From the NCBI GenBank assembly GCA_963825305.1, contig CAWGTA010000009.1:248001-312000 (forward strand): 64,000 bases of DNA, written 5' to 3'. The notes under the pieces were generated by a model, which was not told the origin of the DNA, made no database searches, and saw nothing but the letters and a program-made list of their open reading frames with translations. Source of the stretch: PSRJ01 sp963825305. GTDB taxonomy: Bacteria; Acidobacteriota; Terriglobia; Bryobacterales; Bryobacteraceae. Of this stretch, positions 63,415 to 64,000 are shown piece by piece (the first letter of the stretch is position 1; each line of letters opens with the position of its first letter). The position numbers and the translations under genes were made by a program.

Positions 63415-64000
63415 TCAGGTCTGGGTGACGAAGATTTGGGCGATGAAATATGTCAGGAAGAAAATCAGTACGGATGCCGTTACCATCGCTTGCGTGGTAG
63501 CGCGGCCCACGCCCTGAGTACCGCCGGTGGTGCGCAACCCGTAATAGCATCCGATCAAAGAAACCACAAACGCGAACACAAACGGCTTGATCAGCCCTTG
63601 GGCCACATCGTTCCACTCCAGGCCGCGCCACGCCGAGGTCCAGTACTGGCGGGAGGGCACCCCCAAAGAGAAGTACGCCACTACCCATCCCCCGAAAATG
63701 CCGATGAAATCCGCAATGACGGTGAGGACGGGCAACATCAGCGCGGTCGCCAGGAGCCGCGGCGTGACTAGCTTCTGGATTGGGTCGGTGCCCAGCGCCC
63801 GCATGGCATCGATTTGCTCGGTGACCTTCATCGAGCCCAATTCGCTGGCGATGCCGGAGGCGTTGCGCCCGGCCACCATTAACGCCGTTAAATCGGGCCC
63901 CAGTTCGCGCACCAGTACGATGGCGACGGCTTTCCCCAGAATGCCCAGTTGTCCATACTGCGACAGCGTGCGGGAAAATTGCAGGGCCATCACCGCGCCG
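63415..64000 (-). CDS. mlaE: MlaE-type permease, partial at the window edge
   Basis: The frame covers the C-terminal 195 or so residues of an MlaE permease and runs off the right edge. Landmarks are VLVRELGPDLTALMVAGRNA, GSMKVTEQIDAMRALGTDPI, and the last helices (LIFFLTYFIAQIFVTQ). It would form the membrane part of the lipid ABC transporter with MlaF and the MCE protein. The 5' end is outside the window. Confidence 0.9.
   Translation of the reverse strand, partial: GAVMALQFSRTLSQYGQLGILGKAVAIVLVRELGPDLTALMVAGRNASGIASELGSMKVTEQIDAMRALGTDPIQKLVTPRLLATALMLPVLTVIADFIGIFGGWVVAYFSLGVPSRQYWTSAWRGLEWNDVAQGLIKPFVFAFVVSLIGCYYGLRTTGGTQGVGRATTQAMVTASVLIFFLTYFIAQIFVTQT

Overview
The window is a high-GC bacterial chromosome segment that looks like a member of the Acidobacteriota, most likely a Solibacter/Bryobacter-type soil organism. 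This is inferred from gene content: an autoregulated PadR repressor followed by a membrane protein with a GDLQERY prefix, several secreted proteins of families common in that phylum, FGE-fused Ser/Thr kinases, many GTG/TTG starts, and dispersed palindromic elements. No rRNA, tRNA, CRISPR array or intact insertion sequence was seen.

Layout. 1-2.4 kb: 5'-truncated, frameshifted polyphosphate kinase. 2.5-8.8 kb: a secreted MBL-fold hydrolase, then a minus-strand operon for a three-subunit molybdenum hydroxylase (Tat-exported 2Fe-2S subunit, Mo subunit, FAD subunit with four extra cysteines) with a membrane cytochrome b. 9.2-22.2 kb: an accessory region cut into modules by copies of a dispersed ~200 bp repeat (9.2, 13.7, 14.4, 17.9 and 22.1 kb). 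Its modules are (i) a DNA methyltransferase / DUF262 / HEPN operon plus a RelE/ParE-type toxin-antitoxin pair whose toxin carries a nonsense mutation, (ii) a decayed hicBA pair, a secreted protein, a papain-like CGPAA protein and an M91-type zinc peptidase, and (iii) a secreted protein, a DUF6582 protein, an oxidoreductase, a VOC protein and an MBL hydrolase. The methyltransferase/DUF262/HEPN operon is the best candidate for a little-described defence system.

22-31.8 kb: ankyrin protein, frameshifted sulfatase, frameshifted trypsin-like protease, MotA/MotB-like stator pair, a glycosyltransferase reading without a stop into padR, and an orphan periplasmic binding protein. 31.9-42 kb: a minus-strand cell-wall signalling cluster resembling the actinobacterial fha-pstP-rodA-pbpA-pkn locus: kinase-FGE, FHA, PP2C-beta-helix, kinase-TPR, a fused SEDS-transpeptidase, FHA. 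42.1-49.4 kb: speA, small broken genes, a reaction-centre-type cytochrome c, and korAB. 49.5-56.2 kb: an ECF sigma factor with a FecR-type regulator, then two ABC ATPase/permease pairs. 56.3-64 kb: prmA, a TPR protein, a YfhO-like membrane protein, and an mlaE-mlaF-mlaD-hpnK-like operon that runs off the right edge.

Many genes contain isolated one-base shifts, mostly insertions in short homopolymers (ppk, sulfatase, protease, dinB, ABC permease, YfhO, HpnK). Some may be sequence errors rather than true pseudogenes, so these genes are described across the shift. All calls come from reading the sequence and family knowledge; no searches were run.
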